Counted from the stretch's first letter, positions 44,659-52,660 are shown. The stretch: 64,000 nt of DNA from Altererythrobacter xiamenensis (GCF_900177715.1 NZ_FXWG01000002.1:372001-436000); one strand, 5' to 3'. A program made the numbers and translations. Notes: generated by a model from the letters alone, not told the origin.

Positions 44659-45780
44659 TTACATGCCCGAGCCCGGACCGTAAGTTACTTCCACGCGGCG
44701 GTTTTGCAGCTCGCGAACGCCATCGGCGGTCGGAACGCGAAGCTGGGTTTCGCCGAACGCTTCGCTGGTGATGCGACCGTCGGGAATGCCGCGGCTCGAC
44801 AGATAGTCGCGAACCGATGCGTTACGACGTTCAGCCAGACCCATGTTGTAGGTCGCGCTGCCCGAGGTGTCGGTGTGACCAGCCAACATGACGCTCGCCA
44901 TTCCGCAGTCCGCGTAAGCGGTCACGGCGTTGTTGAGAATCGTGGCTGCTTCCGGAGTGATGTCCGACTCATCCCAGTTGAAGAACACGATGTACGGACC
45001 CGTGTTGCAAACCGGTGCCGGCGGAGGCGGCGGCGGAGGCGGCGGAGGCGGCGGAGGCGGCGGAGGCGGAGGCGGCGGGGGAGGCGGCGGAGCCGCTTCT
45101 TCACCACCGAAGTTGTAGGTCAGCGTACCGAGCAGCGAGTGGCTCTTCCAATCTGTTTCAAGATCGGCACCGCCGAGATCAACAATGTTCACATTCGGAG
45201 CATTGAAGTAGCGATACCGCAGACCGACATCCCAATTGTCAGAGATTGGAGCGCGGACGCCTGCAAGAAGCTGCCAAGCGAGACCAGTATCGGAATCGCT
45301 GTAGGCGCCTGGACCATTGACGTTGATCGTGCCTTCAGCTTCGACACGGGCGACACCGATACCACCACCGGCATAACCCTGGAGACCGTCATCCGGCCCA
45401 AAGTCGAACATGCCGTTAAGCATGAAGCTCAGCGCGTTGCCTTCACCGATTGCCGGGTACTGGCCGGTGAGGCGGGTATTGGCGTTCGATGATACCAGGC
45501 CAGGAGGCGTCGAGGCGAGTTGCTCAAGGTCTGCTTCACGATAGCTGGCTTCTGCCTCAAGACGGAAAGCGCCGAAGTCATAACCAACCATTGCACCGAA
45601 ATCGTAGCCGGTGTCGTGATCGGCCTGAGCATCACCAGTGCCGTCCAAAATATCGATATCAAGGTCTTCGACGAGCATGACACCGCCCTCAACCCCGACG
45701 TACCATTGGTCGTCGCGAGCGAGCGCAGGCGTAGCAAGCGCTGTCGAAGCCATCGCCATTCCGATGACGAGTTTGCGCAT
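44659..45780 (-). CDS. OmpA-family outer-membrane protein
   Basis: A 373-residue outer-membrane protein: signal peptide (MRKLVIGMAMASTALATPALA), an eight-strand beta-barrel (about 25-225, ending HSLLGTLTYNFGG), a pure polyproline linker of about 25 residues, and a C-terminal OmpA peptidoglycan-binding domain (NWDESDITPEAATILNNAV, AGHTDTSGSATYNMGLAERR, NRRVEVTYG). It anchors the outer membrane to the wall. The length is typical. It has its own promoter region (about 190 bases) and terminator. Confidence 0.94.
   Translation of the reverse strand: MRKLVIGMAMASTALATPALARDDQWYVGVEGGVMLVEDLDIDILDGTGDAQADHDTGYDFGAMVGYDFGAFRLEAEASYREADLEQLASTPPGLVSSNANTRLTGQYPAIGEGNALSFMLNGMFDFGPDDGLQGYAGGGIGVARVEAEGTINVNGPGAYSDSDTGLAWQLLAGVRAPISDNWDVGLRYRYFNAPNVNIVDLGGADLETDWKSHSLLGTLTYNFGGEEAAPPPPPPPPPPPPPPPPPPPPPPPPAPVCNTGPYIVFFNWDESDITPEAATILNNAVTAYADCGMASVMLAGHTDTSGSATYNMGLAERRNASVRDYLSSRGIPDGRITSEAFGETQLRVPTADGVRELQNRRVEVTYGPGSGM
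45015..45092. repeat. GGCGGA-rich microsatellite coding the OmpA polyproline linker
   Basis: A run of GGCGGAGGC-type 9-bp units codes about 25 prolines on the minus strand. Any copy-number change by whole units would keep the frame and lengthen or shorten the periplasmic linker. Confidence 0.85.
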
Positions 45781-45969
45781 TATATTATTCCCCTTCTTAG
45801 CGAACTGGAGCTACCTTCCGGTGTTCTAACTTTTCAGCCGGATGGTGGCAAGCGGGCATTCAGCACGAGGTGTTGCAAATAAGCCTCTATTGCCCGAGCA
45901 ATTGAATTGTATCGCAAAGTCTCCCGCGCTGAATTACGCCCTAAACAGCCATCATCGACTAAAGTTCCG

Positions 45970-46221
45970 TTAAGCTGGAGAAAATACGCCAATTTGACGC
46001 AGCGCGCCGATGATTTGTTCGATAGCGGTTCGCGCCTCGATGTCGATGATGCTGCCGCCGCTCGGTGGACTGGGCTCTTCGGCGTGTGTCCAGCCGTTCA
46101 TGTGGTAGATTCTCCGGCTCGCATCCCGATCGTACGCTTGCATGCCTTCGACCGGGGCGGTGAAGAGCCACTGTCCTGACGCGAAGGTGGCAATTGCATC
46201 CTCATGACCTGCCCAATTGCC
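45970..46221 (-). pseudogene. C-terminal remnant of a DUF2793-like phage/GTA protein
   Basis: About 83 codons in a frame different from the terminase-like gene: GNWAGHEDAIATFASGQWLF, TAPVEGMQAYDRDASRR, then SGGSIIDIEARTAIEQIIGA and a stop at 45970. I recall this as the ending of DUF2793 proteins, which in sphingomonads lie at the far end of gene transfer agent clusters. It has no start codon or N-terminal half. Its first codons overlap the stop of the small-terminase-like gene, so it joins that gene directly. Confidence 0.65.
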
Positions 46222-46657
46222 TTCGGCGCTGGCGCAGTTCCTCGAGTTTCGCATCGATAATGGCGCGGGCAGTCGCGGCATCGGTATTGCGGCGGCGGGC
46301 GTGTTCGCGGGCCATCGTGTCGCGGTGCAGCGCCAGCAGGCGCAGGGCAGAGGCGTTGTCGCGGCGTGGCCCGTCTTTCGCTTCGCCGGCACGCAGTCGC
46401 GCCAGCAGTTCGAGTTCGAGATGCTCGTAACCTTCGACGAGGGCGCGATGCCACTGGCGGGCAAACTCGGCTTCTTCGCGCCTGACCTTGTAGGCGCGGC
46501 TGGGATTGATCCCCGTGCGGCGGGCAGCTTCGGAGACATTCGATGTTTCAGCGAGGCAGTCGAGAAATAGAGTACGCCAATGCCGGTTGAGGTTGCTCTT
46601 CTCTCCTGTCTTGAGCTCGGGTTTGATCTTGGTCCTGTTCCGTGAAGTCCTGGCCAT
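46202..46657 (-). CDS. Small-terminase-like DNA-binding protein (possible GTA/phage TerS), perhaps 3'-truncated
   Basis: A protein of about 151 residues, basic and helical. The middle shows a helix-turn-helix-like ETSNVSEAARRTGINPSRAY then RREEAEFARQWHRALVEGYE, the pattern of phage or GTA small terminase subunits; the rest is charged helix (LRAGEAKDGPRRDNASALR). I chose the ATG at 46657 (MARTSRNRTKIK) behind AGGATTGG; an upstream in-frame ATG exists at 46702. Its 3' end runs into the DUF2793-like remnant, suggesting a deletion junction near 46205-46221. No terminase large subunit, portal or capsid gene is present. Confidence 0.65.
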   Translation of the reverse strand: MARTSRNRTKIKPELKTGEKSNLNRHWRTLFLDCLAETSNVSEAARRTGINPSRAYKVRREEAEFARQWHRALVEGYEHLELELLARLRAGEAKDGPRRDNASALRLLALHRDTMAREHARRRNTDAATARAIIDAKLEELRQRRRQLGRS

Positions 46658-46755
46658 CGTCCAATCCTCATGTTGCGCGACGATCCCACGAAAAGGCGAC
46701 ACCTTCCCGAGGAGAAGGGCCGCCCTTTCGAATCACATTATCGCGATGTTCTTGT

Positions 46756-46784
46756 TATGTACCCAAAGAGCGTGACGATGTCAA
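46756..46784 (-). promoter_or_regulatory. Near-consensus sigma-70 promoter for the terminase-like gene
   Basis: On the minus strand, TTGACA (46784-46779), a 17-base spacer and TACATA (46761-46756). It is in an AT-rich patch about 100 bases before the ATG at 46657. It is one of the best vegetative promoter matches I saw in the window. Confidence 0.6.
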
Positions 46785-46878
46785 TGAAAAAGTGCCAAAT
46801 GGGTTAAACGCGGCAATTCTTGCGCCTTGCCTCGCGCTGCCCTAAGCGCCGCGCTCGCTCGGAAAAGGTGCATTAGCG

Positions 46879-47532
46879 ATGGTCATGAAGCCGCTGCGCG
46901 GTCTCTATAACTGGACGATGGAGAAGGCGGCGCATCCGCATGCCGAGTTCTGGCTCGCTTTCTTCTGCTTCATCGAAGCGAGCTTCTTCCCGATCCCGCC
47001 GCATCCCCTGCTCGGCCTGATGTGTCTGGCCGAACCGAAGAAGGCGATCCGATTCGCCGTGATTGCCACCCTGTCTTCGGTCGCCGGTGCCTTGCTCGGC
47101 TATGCGATTGGCTGGGGCCTGTATGACACAGTGGGCGAGCCGCTCATCGGTGCGCTCGGCCTTGCCGAGAGCTTCCCGGTCGCTGCCTGTCACCTGCGCG
47201 AATACGACTGGCAGGCCATCCTCATCGCCGGAGCGACGCCTGTTCCGTTCAAGCTGCTGACGATCACTGCGGGGTTCATCGAGATGAATCTCGTCACATT
47301 CGTGCTCGCCAGCCTCGGCGCTCGCGCGCTGATCTTCATGACGGTGGGCATCCTGTTCCGCGTGTTCGGAGCGCCGATCAAGCGCGTGATCGATCAGTAC
47401 CTCGGCACAGTGACGATCGCCTTCGTGGTGCTGGTGGTAGGCGGCTTCATCGTCCTGACCCAGCTTTCGGGCGGCAACGAGGAAGTGCAGGAGAAATGCG
47501 CGGCCGCAACCAGCGTTCAGGCGAGCGAATAA
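46879..47532 (+). CDS. YqaA/DedA-like (VTT-domain) membrane protein
   Basis: A 217-residue inner-membrane protein with about five helices. Seen: WLAFFCFIEASFFPIPPHPL near the N-terminus and FKLLTITAGF in the middle, as in the YqaA branch of the DedA/SNARE-associated family, whose members include lipid carriers recycling undecaprenyl phosphate or phospholipids. The role here is unproven. The 3' end overlaps the stop end of the convergent Crp/Fnr gene by 16 bases. The start is ATG 46879 or 46885. Confidence 0.82.
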   Translation: MVMKPLRGLYNWTMEKAAHPHAEFWLAFFCFIEASFFPIPPHPLLGLMCLAEPKKAIRFAVIATLSSVAGALLGYAIGWGLYDTVGEPLIGALGLAESFPVAACHLREYDWQAILIAGATPVPFKLLTITAGFIEMNLVTFVLASLGARALIFMTVGILFRVFGAPIKRVIDQYLGTVTIAFVVLVVGGFIVLTQLSGGNEEVQEKCAAATSVQASE

Positions 47533-48194
47533 GCGCGCAGCTGCTCGACATCGCGGATCTCCAGCGCGCCATAGCTGCGCCTGACCAACCCTGCGTCTTC
47601 CAGCATTTTGAGGGCGGCATTGGCCGTGGCGCGCGTCACACCGAGCAATTCGCCAAGTTCCTGCTGGGTCACTGAAACCTGGTGTCCATTGCCCACCATA
47701 TTGACCAGCAGTCCGGCCATACGCTCCGGATTGGTGCCGCGCCGCATCCCGGCCAAGAGCGATAGCGTGTCCTGCAATTGGTGCGACAGGGCACCCAGCA
47801 ATGCGCGCATGGAAGCCGGATAATCGGGCAGCAGGCGGAGGAACGACTCGCCAGCAATGAAACGAAGCCGACTTTCCCCGCGCGACAATCCATCGACGAC
47901 GCGCGGCGTGTCGGCGAACAATGCCAGCTCCCCATAGGAATCGCCCGGGCCGAGCAGGGCGACCGCGCGGAACTCGCCATTGGCGAGATGCTGGCCCACC
48001 CGCACTGTGCCTTCTTCGATCAACCAGAAACCGTCGGCCTTGTCGCCCCGATACTGGATGAACTGTCCGTCACTGAAGACGCGCAGGGGGCTCGCTTCGC
48101 GAAGCCTTGCCTGCAGATCCGGCTCGAGCGCCGCGAAAAGCAGGTTCGCTGCCAGGGTACGATTGAAATCGCCAGATTGTAAAGAATTGGACAT
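47517..48194 (-). CDS. Crp/Fnr-family transcriptional regulator
   Basis: A 225-residue regulator: an N-terminal cyclic-nucleotide-binding beta-roll (LIEEGTVRVGQHLANGEFRA, GPGDSYGELALFA) and a C-terminal winged helix (QQELGELLGVTRATANAALK). It lacks the N-terminal cysteine cluster of FNR, so it is not an Fe-S oxygen sensor; the ligand is unknown. I chose the ATG at 48194 (MSNSLQSGDF). It is divergent from the membrane hydroxylase gene at 48244 and could control it. It overlaps the convergent DedA-like gene. Confidence 0.9.
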   Translation of the reverse strand: MSNSLQSGDFNRTLAANLLFAALEPDLQARLREASPLRVFSDGQFIQYRGDKADGFWLIEEGTVRVGQHLANGEFRAVALLGPGDSYGELALFADTPRVVDGLSRGESRLRFIAGESFLRLLPDYPASMRALLGALSHQLQDTLSLLAGMRRGTNPERMAGLLVNMVGNGHQVSVTQQELGELLGVTRATANAALKMLEDAGLVRRSYGALEIRDVEQLRAYSLA

Positions 48195-48243
48195 TCTGCG
48201 GCAGCAATACCCGCTACGAACCCTTCCAACAAGGGAGAGCTCC

Positions 48244-49092
48244 ATGCCAAAGTCGACCATCGCAATTCTGGGCGTCTATCTGTTTTTCGCCCTGCTTGAA
48301 CTGTGGCGCACGAACCTGTTCGGCAAGGGAGAGCAGACTCGCGACGACGGTATCGTCGAAGCGGTCAGCATGATCATGCTGCTGGCGATTACTCAGCCCG
48401 CGATCGTCTTCACTTCGGCAGCGCTGATGAGCGTGGTCGCACCCGGCCTCGATGGAGCGCTGGCGGGCATGAACGTGTTTGCCGCCATCGCGCTGTTCCT
48501 CGTCGTCGATGACATGACGCAATACTGGTGGCACCGCGCGAGCCATACCTTCCCATGGCTCTACAATCTCCACCGCGCGCATCACGACGCAAGGTACATG
48601 AGCGTTCGCCTCGTCTATCGGAACAACATCATTTACTACGCGATGATGCCGGGCCTGTGGTTCGCAGGCGTGCTGCTCTACATGGGCCTCGACTGGGTCT
48701 ATGCCGGGTATCTTGTGGTCAAGATGGCGGTCATCATCGGTGCCCATTCGGACGTCGCCTGGGACAGGCCGCTTTACCGGATCAAATGGCTTTCGCCGGT
48801 GATGTGGGTGGTAGAGCGTACGATCTCGACGCCAGCCACGCATCACGCGCACCATGGCCGCCACGCGGACGACCCGGCGGTCAACTACAAGGGCAATTTT
48901 GGCAATCTGCTGTTTTTCTGGGACGTGCTGTTCGGCACGGCGAAGATCACCCGGACCTATCCGGTGAGCTACGGGGTCGAAAACCTCGCTCCAGCGACGC
49001 TGGGTCAGCAACTGCTGTGGCCGATCTTCCCTGAAAACAAGGAAGAGGCGCCCGAACAAGTTGGAGAGGAGGCGGCAGCGACCGCCGCCTGA
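48244..49092 (+). CDS. Sterol desaturase / fatty acid hydroxylase family membrane protein (second)
   Basis: A 282-residue membrane di-iron enzyme. His clusters are present: WWHRASHTFPWLYNLHRAHH, then further downstream PATHHAHHGRH; hydrophobic helices precede them. It is related in fold to, but clearly different from, the desaturase-family gene at 33611. The substrate is unknown; sphingolipid or fatty-acid hydroxylation would fit a sphingolipid-making organism. The ATG at 48244 follows AGGGAGAG. The C-terminus is Glu/Ala-rich. Confidence 0.87.
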   Translation: MPKSTIAILGVYLFFALLELWRTNLFGKGEQTRDDGIVEAVSMIMLLAITQPAIVFTSAALMSVVAPGLDGALAGMNVFAAIALFLVVDDMTQYWWHRASHTFPWLYNLHRAHHDARYMSVRLVYRNNIIYYAMMPGLWFAGVLLYMGLDWVYAGYLVVKMAVIIGAHSDVAWDRPLYRIKWLSPVMWVVERTISTPATHHAHHGRHADDPAVNYKGNFGNLLFFWDVLFGTAKITRTYPVSYGVENLAPATLGQQLLWPIFPENKEEAPEQVGEEAAATAA

Positions 49093-49128
49093 GGCCTCGA
49101 GGGAGAGCAATAGCGAGAGAGAGGCCTT

Positions 49129-49160
49129 GCGGCCGGGGCGCAGGGGGGCGCTCCGGCCGC
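49129..49160. terminator. Strong GC hairpin between convergent genes
   Basis: GCGGCCGG at 49129 pairs with CCGGCCGC at 49153, with a further GCGC inner stem. It lies between the hydroxylase gene (rightward) and osmC (leftward) and may act as a two-way terminator, although a T-run is lacking. Confidence 0.45.
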
Positions 49161-49168
49161 TGACTATT

Positions 49169-49202
49169 CAGCCTTCGAACCTGGTCAGCCTTCGAACCTG
49201 GT
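49169..49202. repeat. 17-bp perfect tandem duplication across the osmC stop
   Basis: CAGCCTTCGAACCTGGT occurs twice in a row. On the minus strand the first copy codes the last osmC residues (TRFEG) and its stop codon is formed across the junction; the second copy is untranslated. It is a recent microduplication. Confidence 0.9.
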
Positions 49203-49616
49203 GGTGAGCGTAATCTCGCAATCGAGCAGCTTCGAGATCGGGCAACCCGACTTGGCGTCTTCGGCCAGCTTTTCGAAAGTCTCTTGCGCCAGTCCCGGGA
49301 CCTTGCCCTTGGTCGTCAGCTCGGATTTCGTCACCGCAAAGCCATCGTCGCCCTTCTCCAGCGTGACGGTAGAGCTTGTCGTCAGCGTCCCATCGGTGTG
49401 GCCCGATTCGGCCAGCTTGAACGAGAGCGCCATGGTAAAACAGCTGGCATGCGCTGCGGCGATCAGCTCCTCGGGATTGGTGCCCGGACCATCCTCGAAC
49501 CGCGTATTGAAGCCGTAGGGGATTGCCGAGAGCGAAGCCGAGCCGGTCGAGATGTGACCTTTGCCGTCCTTGCCGAGGCCCTGATATGTCGCACTGCCTG
49601 TGTTGGTGGTTTTCAT
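49185..49616 (-). CDS. osmC: OsmC-family peroxiredoxin
   Basis: A 143-residue organic hydroperoxide reductase of the OsmC/Ohr family. The two catalytic cysteines are seen in [13 protein letters not shown] (about 57) and [10 protein letters not shown] (about 124). The N-terminal [20 protein letters not shown] fits OsmC rather than Ohr. It reduces organic peroxides with dihydrolipoamide or similar thiols. I chose the ATG at 49616 (MKTTNTGSA); the longer ORF adds eight residues. The stop lies in the tandem duplication. Confidence 0.9.
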   Translation of the reverse strand: MKTTNTGSATYQGLGKDGKGHISTGSASLSAIPYGFNTRFEDGPGTNPEELIAAAHASCFTMALSFKLAESGHTDGTLTTSSTVTLEKGDDGFAVTKSELTTKGKVPGLAQETFEKLAEDAKSGCPISKLLDCEITLTTRFEG

Positions 49617-49671
49617 CTTTGCATTTCTCCTTTGCCTCAAAGACGCAGGAGACCGCTTCGATGTTCCGAGA

Positions 49672-50922
49672 CTAGATTATTCCGACCGTCTTTCCCGCGC
49701 GCTCGAACATGCCAAGGATCGTTTCGACTTCCTCGTCGCTGTGTTCCGCGCAAAGTGAACAGCGCAGCAGGGTCATATTGGCGGGCGTCGCCGGCGGACG
49801 AGCGAGATTGACGTAGAGGCCTTCTTTCAGAAGCGCCTCCCACATCGCAGCGCCTTTTTCGAGATCGGGCATGATCACCGCGACGATCGCGCTTTGCGGC
49901 TCTTTGGTCCCGAGCTGGAAACCAAGCTCGGTCAGCCCGGCGTGCAAACGCTTGGAGTTCTCCCACAGATGCGCGCGCTTGTTCGAACCATGCATCAGCT
50001 TGCGGATCGAAGTGCAAGCGGTCGCGACGACGCTCGGCGGTAGCGAGGCTGTGAAAACATAGGGACGGCAGACGAGGCGCATGATCTCGAACTTGGGATG
50101 GTTCGAAACGCAGAAGCCGCCAACCGTGCCGACGCTCTTGGAAAAGGTGCCGATGATGAAATCGACGTCATCCATGACGCCCTGCTCTTCGACGACGCCG
50201 CGACCGTTTTCGCCGATGAAACCCATCGAGTGCGCTTCGTCGACCAGCACCATCGCGCCGTACTTCTTGGCGACGGCGACCATTTCCTTCAGCGGAGCGA
50301 CATCGCCCAGCATCGAATAGACGCCTTCGAGCACGACCAGCTTGCCCGCGTCTTCCGGAATGCGGCGCAGGCGCTTTTCCATCGCCTCGATATCATTGTG
50401 CTTGAAAGGCACGATCTCGGCATTGCCCATCGCGCAGCCGTCCCAGATCGAGGCATGGCTGTCGATATCGAGCACGACGTAATCGCCCTTGCCCGCAATG
50501 GTCGAGATGATCCCGAGGTTGGCCTGATATCCGGTCGAGAACACCATGGCGTGATCCATGCCGTAGAACTCGCGGAGCGCGTCCTCGCATTCCTTGTGAC
50601 CCTGGTACGTCCCATTGAGAACGCGGCTGCCGGTGGTGCCCGAACCGAAATCGGCCAACGCCTGCTTGCCTGCGTCGATCACGTCGGGATCGAAGGTCAT
50701 GCCCATGTAATTGTAGGTGCCGAGCAGGATCGTGTCGCGCCCGTTGCATATCGCGCGGGTCGGCGAGAGGACCTTCTCCATCACGAGGTTGAAAGGGTCC
50801 TCGACGCCGCTTGCGAGAAGCCCTTCGCGCATCTGGATCAGATCGTCGAACTTGGAGAAGAGGTCTCCCTTCTCGCCCTTCAGATCCTGCGGCTGGTCGG
50901 GCTGGTTGATGCCTTCGCTCAT
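49672..50922 (-). CDS. spt: Serine palmitoyltransferase
   Basis: A 416-residue PLP enzyme of the alpha-oxoamine synthase family that condenses serine with an acyl thioester to start sphingolipid synthesis. Seen: TYNYMGMTFDPDV, GTTGSRVLNGTYQGHKECED, STGYQANLGII, DEAHSMGFIG and the PLP Lys262 in GTFSKSVGTVGGF. Its length and sequence style match the soluble sphingomonad enzyme; related aminolevulinate or KBL enzymes are less likely because an acyl carrier protein gene lies just upstream. The two genes are 13 bases apart. Confidence 0.92.
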   Translation of the reverse strand: MSEGINQPDQPQDLKGEKGDLFSKFDDLIQMREGLLASGVEDPFNLVMEKVLSPTRAICNGRDTILLGTYNYMGMTFDPDVIDAGKQALADFGSGTTGSRVLNGTYQGHKECEDALREFYGMDHAMVFSTGYQANLGIISTIAGKGDYVVLDIDSHASIWDGCAMGNAEIVPFKHNDIEAMEKRLRRIPEDAGKLVVLEGVYSMLGDVAPLKEMVAVAKKYGAMVLVDEAHSMGFIGENGRGVVEEQGVMDDVDFIIGTFSKSVGTVGGFCVSNHPKFEIMRLVCRPYVFTASLPPSVVATACTSIRKLMHGSNKRAHLWENSKRLHAGLTELGFQLGTKEPQSAIVAVIMPDLEKGAAMWEALLKEGLYVNLARPPATPANMTLLRCSLCAEHSDEEVETILGMFERAGKTVGII

Positions 50923-50935
50923 GTGATTTGCTCGC

Positions 50936-51178
50936 TCAGCTGCCCTGCAGCTTGGTTACTGCGTCGACCAGCTGCCCGTAGGTTTCGATTTCGGCTTGCT
51001 GGTTCATGCTGATGATGATGTCGAACTCGTCCTCGATCGCAGCGACGAAATCCATCACCGTCAGACTGTCGAATTCCAGGTCGTTCTGGAATGTGGTGGC
51101 ATCCGTGATCTCGACTTCCTTCTTGTTGAAAGGCTCGATCAGCGAACGAATGCGCGTGTCGACTTCGGCACGATCCAT
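50936..51178 (-). CDS. Acyl carrier protein linked to serine palmitoyltransferase
   Basis: An 80-residue acidic carrier protein with the 4'-phosphopantetheine Ser38 in EFDSLTVMDFV. It is not the general fatty-acid AcpP (that has a typical DSLDTVEL and sits with fab genes). Its position directly before spt, as in other alphaproteobacteria, suggests it delivers the acyl chain for sphingoid-base synthesis. This is inferred from context. Confidence 0.9.
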   Translation of the reverse strand: MDRAEVDTRIRSLIEPFNKKEVEITDATTFQNDLEFDSLTVMDFVAAIEDEFDIIISMNQQAEIETYGQLVDAVTKLQGS

Positions 51179-51324
51179 ACGGAAACTCTCTTTCTATCTC
51201 TGATAGCAGGGGGCGCCTGCCACTATATTACGGCGGAAAAGCGGCTGTGGGGGGCGCTTGTCAAGCGCATATAGCCTCGCGGGATTTCCGTGAATGCGCC
51301 ACTTGGTGCCGGGATCGGTCAATA

Positions 51325-51693
51325 TCAATGCGGCAACAGCTGTTTGACGGCGTTCATGAACGGAATGATCGAGACCGGCTTTGCGAGATAGCCGGCGGCG
51401 CCTGCGCTGCGGATTCTCTCTTCATCGCCCTTTCCGGCATAGGCCGTCACCGCCAGAACCGGAATCTGCTGCAATTCGCTGTCGCGCTTGGCCGCCTCGA
51501 TCAGATCGACTCCGGAGACATTGGGAAGCTGGATATCCATGATGATGAGGTCGGGCGACACGCGCCGCGCGGTATTGAGAGCGGCCTCCCCGTCGGCTTC
51601 CGGCTCGACTTCGAAGCCGTTCGCCTTCAGCACGTCGCAGAACAATTTCCGGTTGAGGTCGTTATCCTCGACAACCAGTATTCTCTTTGCCAC
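51325..51693 (-). CDS. divK: Single-domain response regulator (DivK)
   Basis: A 122-residue receiver domain alone. Seen: VVEDNDLNRKLF (acidic pocket), IIMDIQLPNVSG (phospho-Asp, about 52), TAYAGKGDE and LAKPVSI (Lys switch). The sequence closely resembles DivK, which signals cell-cycle and polarity via DivJ/PleC and CckA. It is divergent from a DUF3572 gene, an arrangement often seen in alphaproteobacteria. No kinase gene is beside it. Confidence 0.9.
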   Translation of the reverse strand: MAKRILVVEDNDLNRKLFCDVLKANGFEVEPEADGEAALNTARRVSPDLIIMDIQLPNVSGVDLIEAAKRDSELQQIPVLAVTAYAGKGDEERIRSAGAAGYLAKPVSIIPFMNAVKQLLPH

Positions 51694-51728
51694 TGCCTCT
51701 AGCGCTCCTTTTATCCGTACCTAACTAG

Positions 51729-52034
51729 ATGAACCGAATGACCGCCACAATTCGCAATCCTGCCCAATCCCCCGATGCACCATCGGCAAGCGCACCGACT
51801 CTGGCGCTCGCTGCGCTCGGCTGGGTGCTCGAGGACGAGGATCGCGCCGCACGCTTTCTCTCGTTGACCGGGCTTGACCCCGACTCTCTGCGTGCCGGTC
51901 TTGGCGAGCGACAGGTGCAGGCATCGGTGATCGAGTTTCTCGCCAATCACGAACCCGACATGATCCGCTGCGCCGAAGCGCTGGCGGTCACCCCCGAAGA
52001 ACTGGCGCAAGCCGGAAGGGATTTGTCCGCATGA
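51729..52034 (+). CDS. DUF3572 family protein
   Basis: A 101-residue helical protein of unknown function: ALAALGWVLEDEDRAARFLS, GLDPDSLRAGLGE, then EFLANHEPDMIRCAEALAV. I recognise it as DUF3572, commonly beside divK. The start could be ATG 51729 or 51738. The next gene overlaps its stop by 4 bases, giving an operon of DUF3572, HAD, RidA, GDPD and acetyltransferase genes. Confidence 0.8.
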   Translation: MNRMTATIRNPAQSPDAPSASAPTLALAALGWVLEDEDRAARFLSLTGLDPDSLRAGLGERQVQASVIEFLANHEPDMIRCAEALAVTPEELAQAGRDLSA

Positions 52035-52660
52035 GCCGACCCCTTGTCATATCCGATTGCGATGAGGTGCTGCTCCACATGGTGGCGCATTTCAAGGAAT
52101 GGCTGGAGGAAAGCCAGGGCGTTTCCTTCAATCTCGTCGGCAACAATTTCGCCACTGCCATGCGCTGGAAGGACAGCGGGGAACCGCTGGGTGAAAAGGA
52201 CATCTGGCGCAAGCTGGGCGGATTTTTCGACACTGAAATGGATCGGCAGCTTCCCATCGCGGGCGCGGTCGAAGGTATCAACCGGCTGGCCGAAGATGCC
52301 GATGTCGTGATCCTGACCAATCTGACGGACGAGCGGCAGGAACACCGCAAGGAGCAACTGGCGAAGTTCGGCGTTCATGCCGAAGTCTTCACCAATCAGG
52401 GGCCGAAGGGCCCTGCGCTCAAGGCGATTATCGACGAATTCTCGCCCTCCAAGGCGATCTTCATCGACGATCTTGCCCAGCATCACCAATCCGCCTCGGA
52501 GACGGTGCCGGACATTTCGCGCCTGCATCTGTGCGGCGAACCGACGATCGCGCCGCACATCAATTGCGCGCATGAGGCCGGGCATGCCCATGCGCGGATC
52601 GACAATTGGGCCGAGGCATTGCCCTGGCTGCTCGACGAACTGGAGAAAGACCCGAGATGA
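52031..52660 (+). CDS. HAD-superfamily hydrolase-like protein
   Basis: A 209-residue protein beginning MSRPLVISDCDEVLLHMVAH: motif I is DCDEV, with Asp then Cys-Asp, a DxD-like start. Later AIFIDDLAQHHQSA gives motif IV acids and VVILTNLTDERQEHR gives motif II Thr. It is a soluble HAD phosphatase of unknown substrate. The 3' end overlaps ridA by 4 bases (ATGA), so the two are coupled. Confidence 0.82.
   Translation: MSRPLVISDCDEVLLHMVAHFKEWLEESQGVSFNLVGNNFATAMRWKDSGEPLGEKDIWRKLGGFFDTEMDRQLPIAGAVEGINRLAEDADVVILTNLTDERQEHRKEQLAKFGVHAEVFTNQGPKGPALKAIIDEFSPSKAIFIDDLAQHHQSASETVPDISRLHLCGEPTIAPHINCAHEAGHAHARIDNWAEALPWLLDELEKDPR

Noticed and set aside
45015..45092. Repeat tract considered as a CRISPR array
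   Set aside because: Units are 9 bp, have no spacers and lie inside a coding sequence.
44704..45492. Arg-rich and Gly-rich frames antisense to the OmpA polyproline linker
   Set aside because: They arise from the GGCGGA repeats read in other frames; nothing protein-like outside the repeat.
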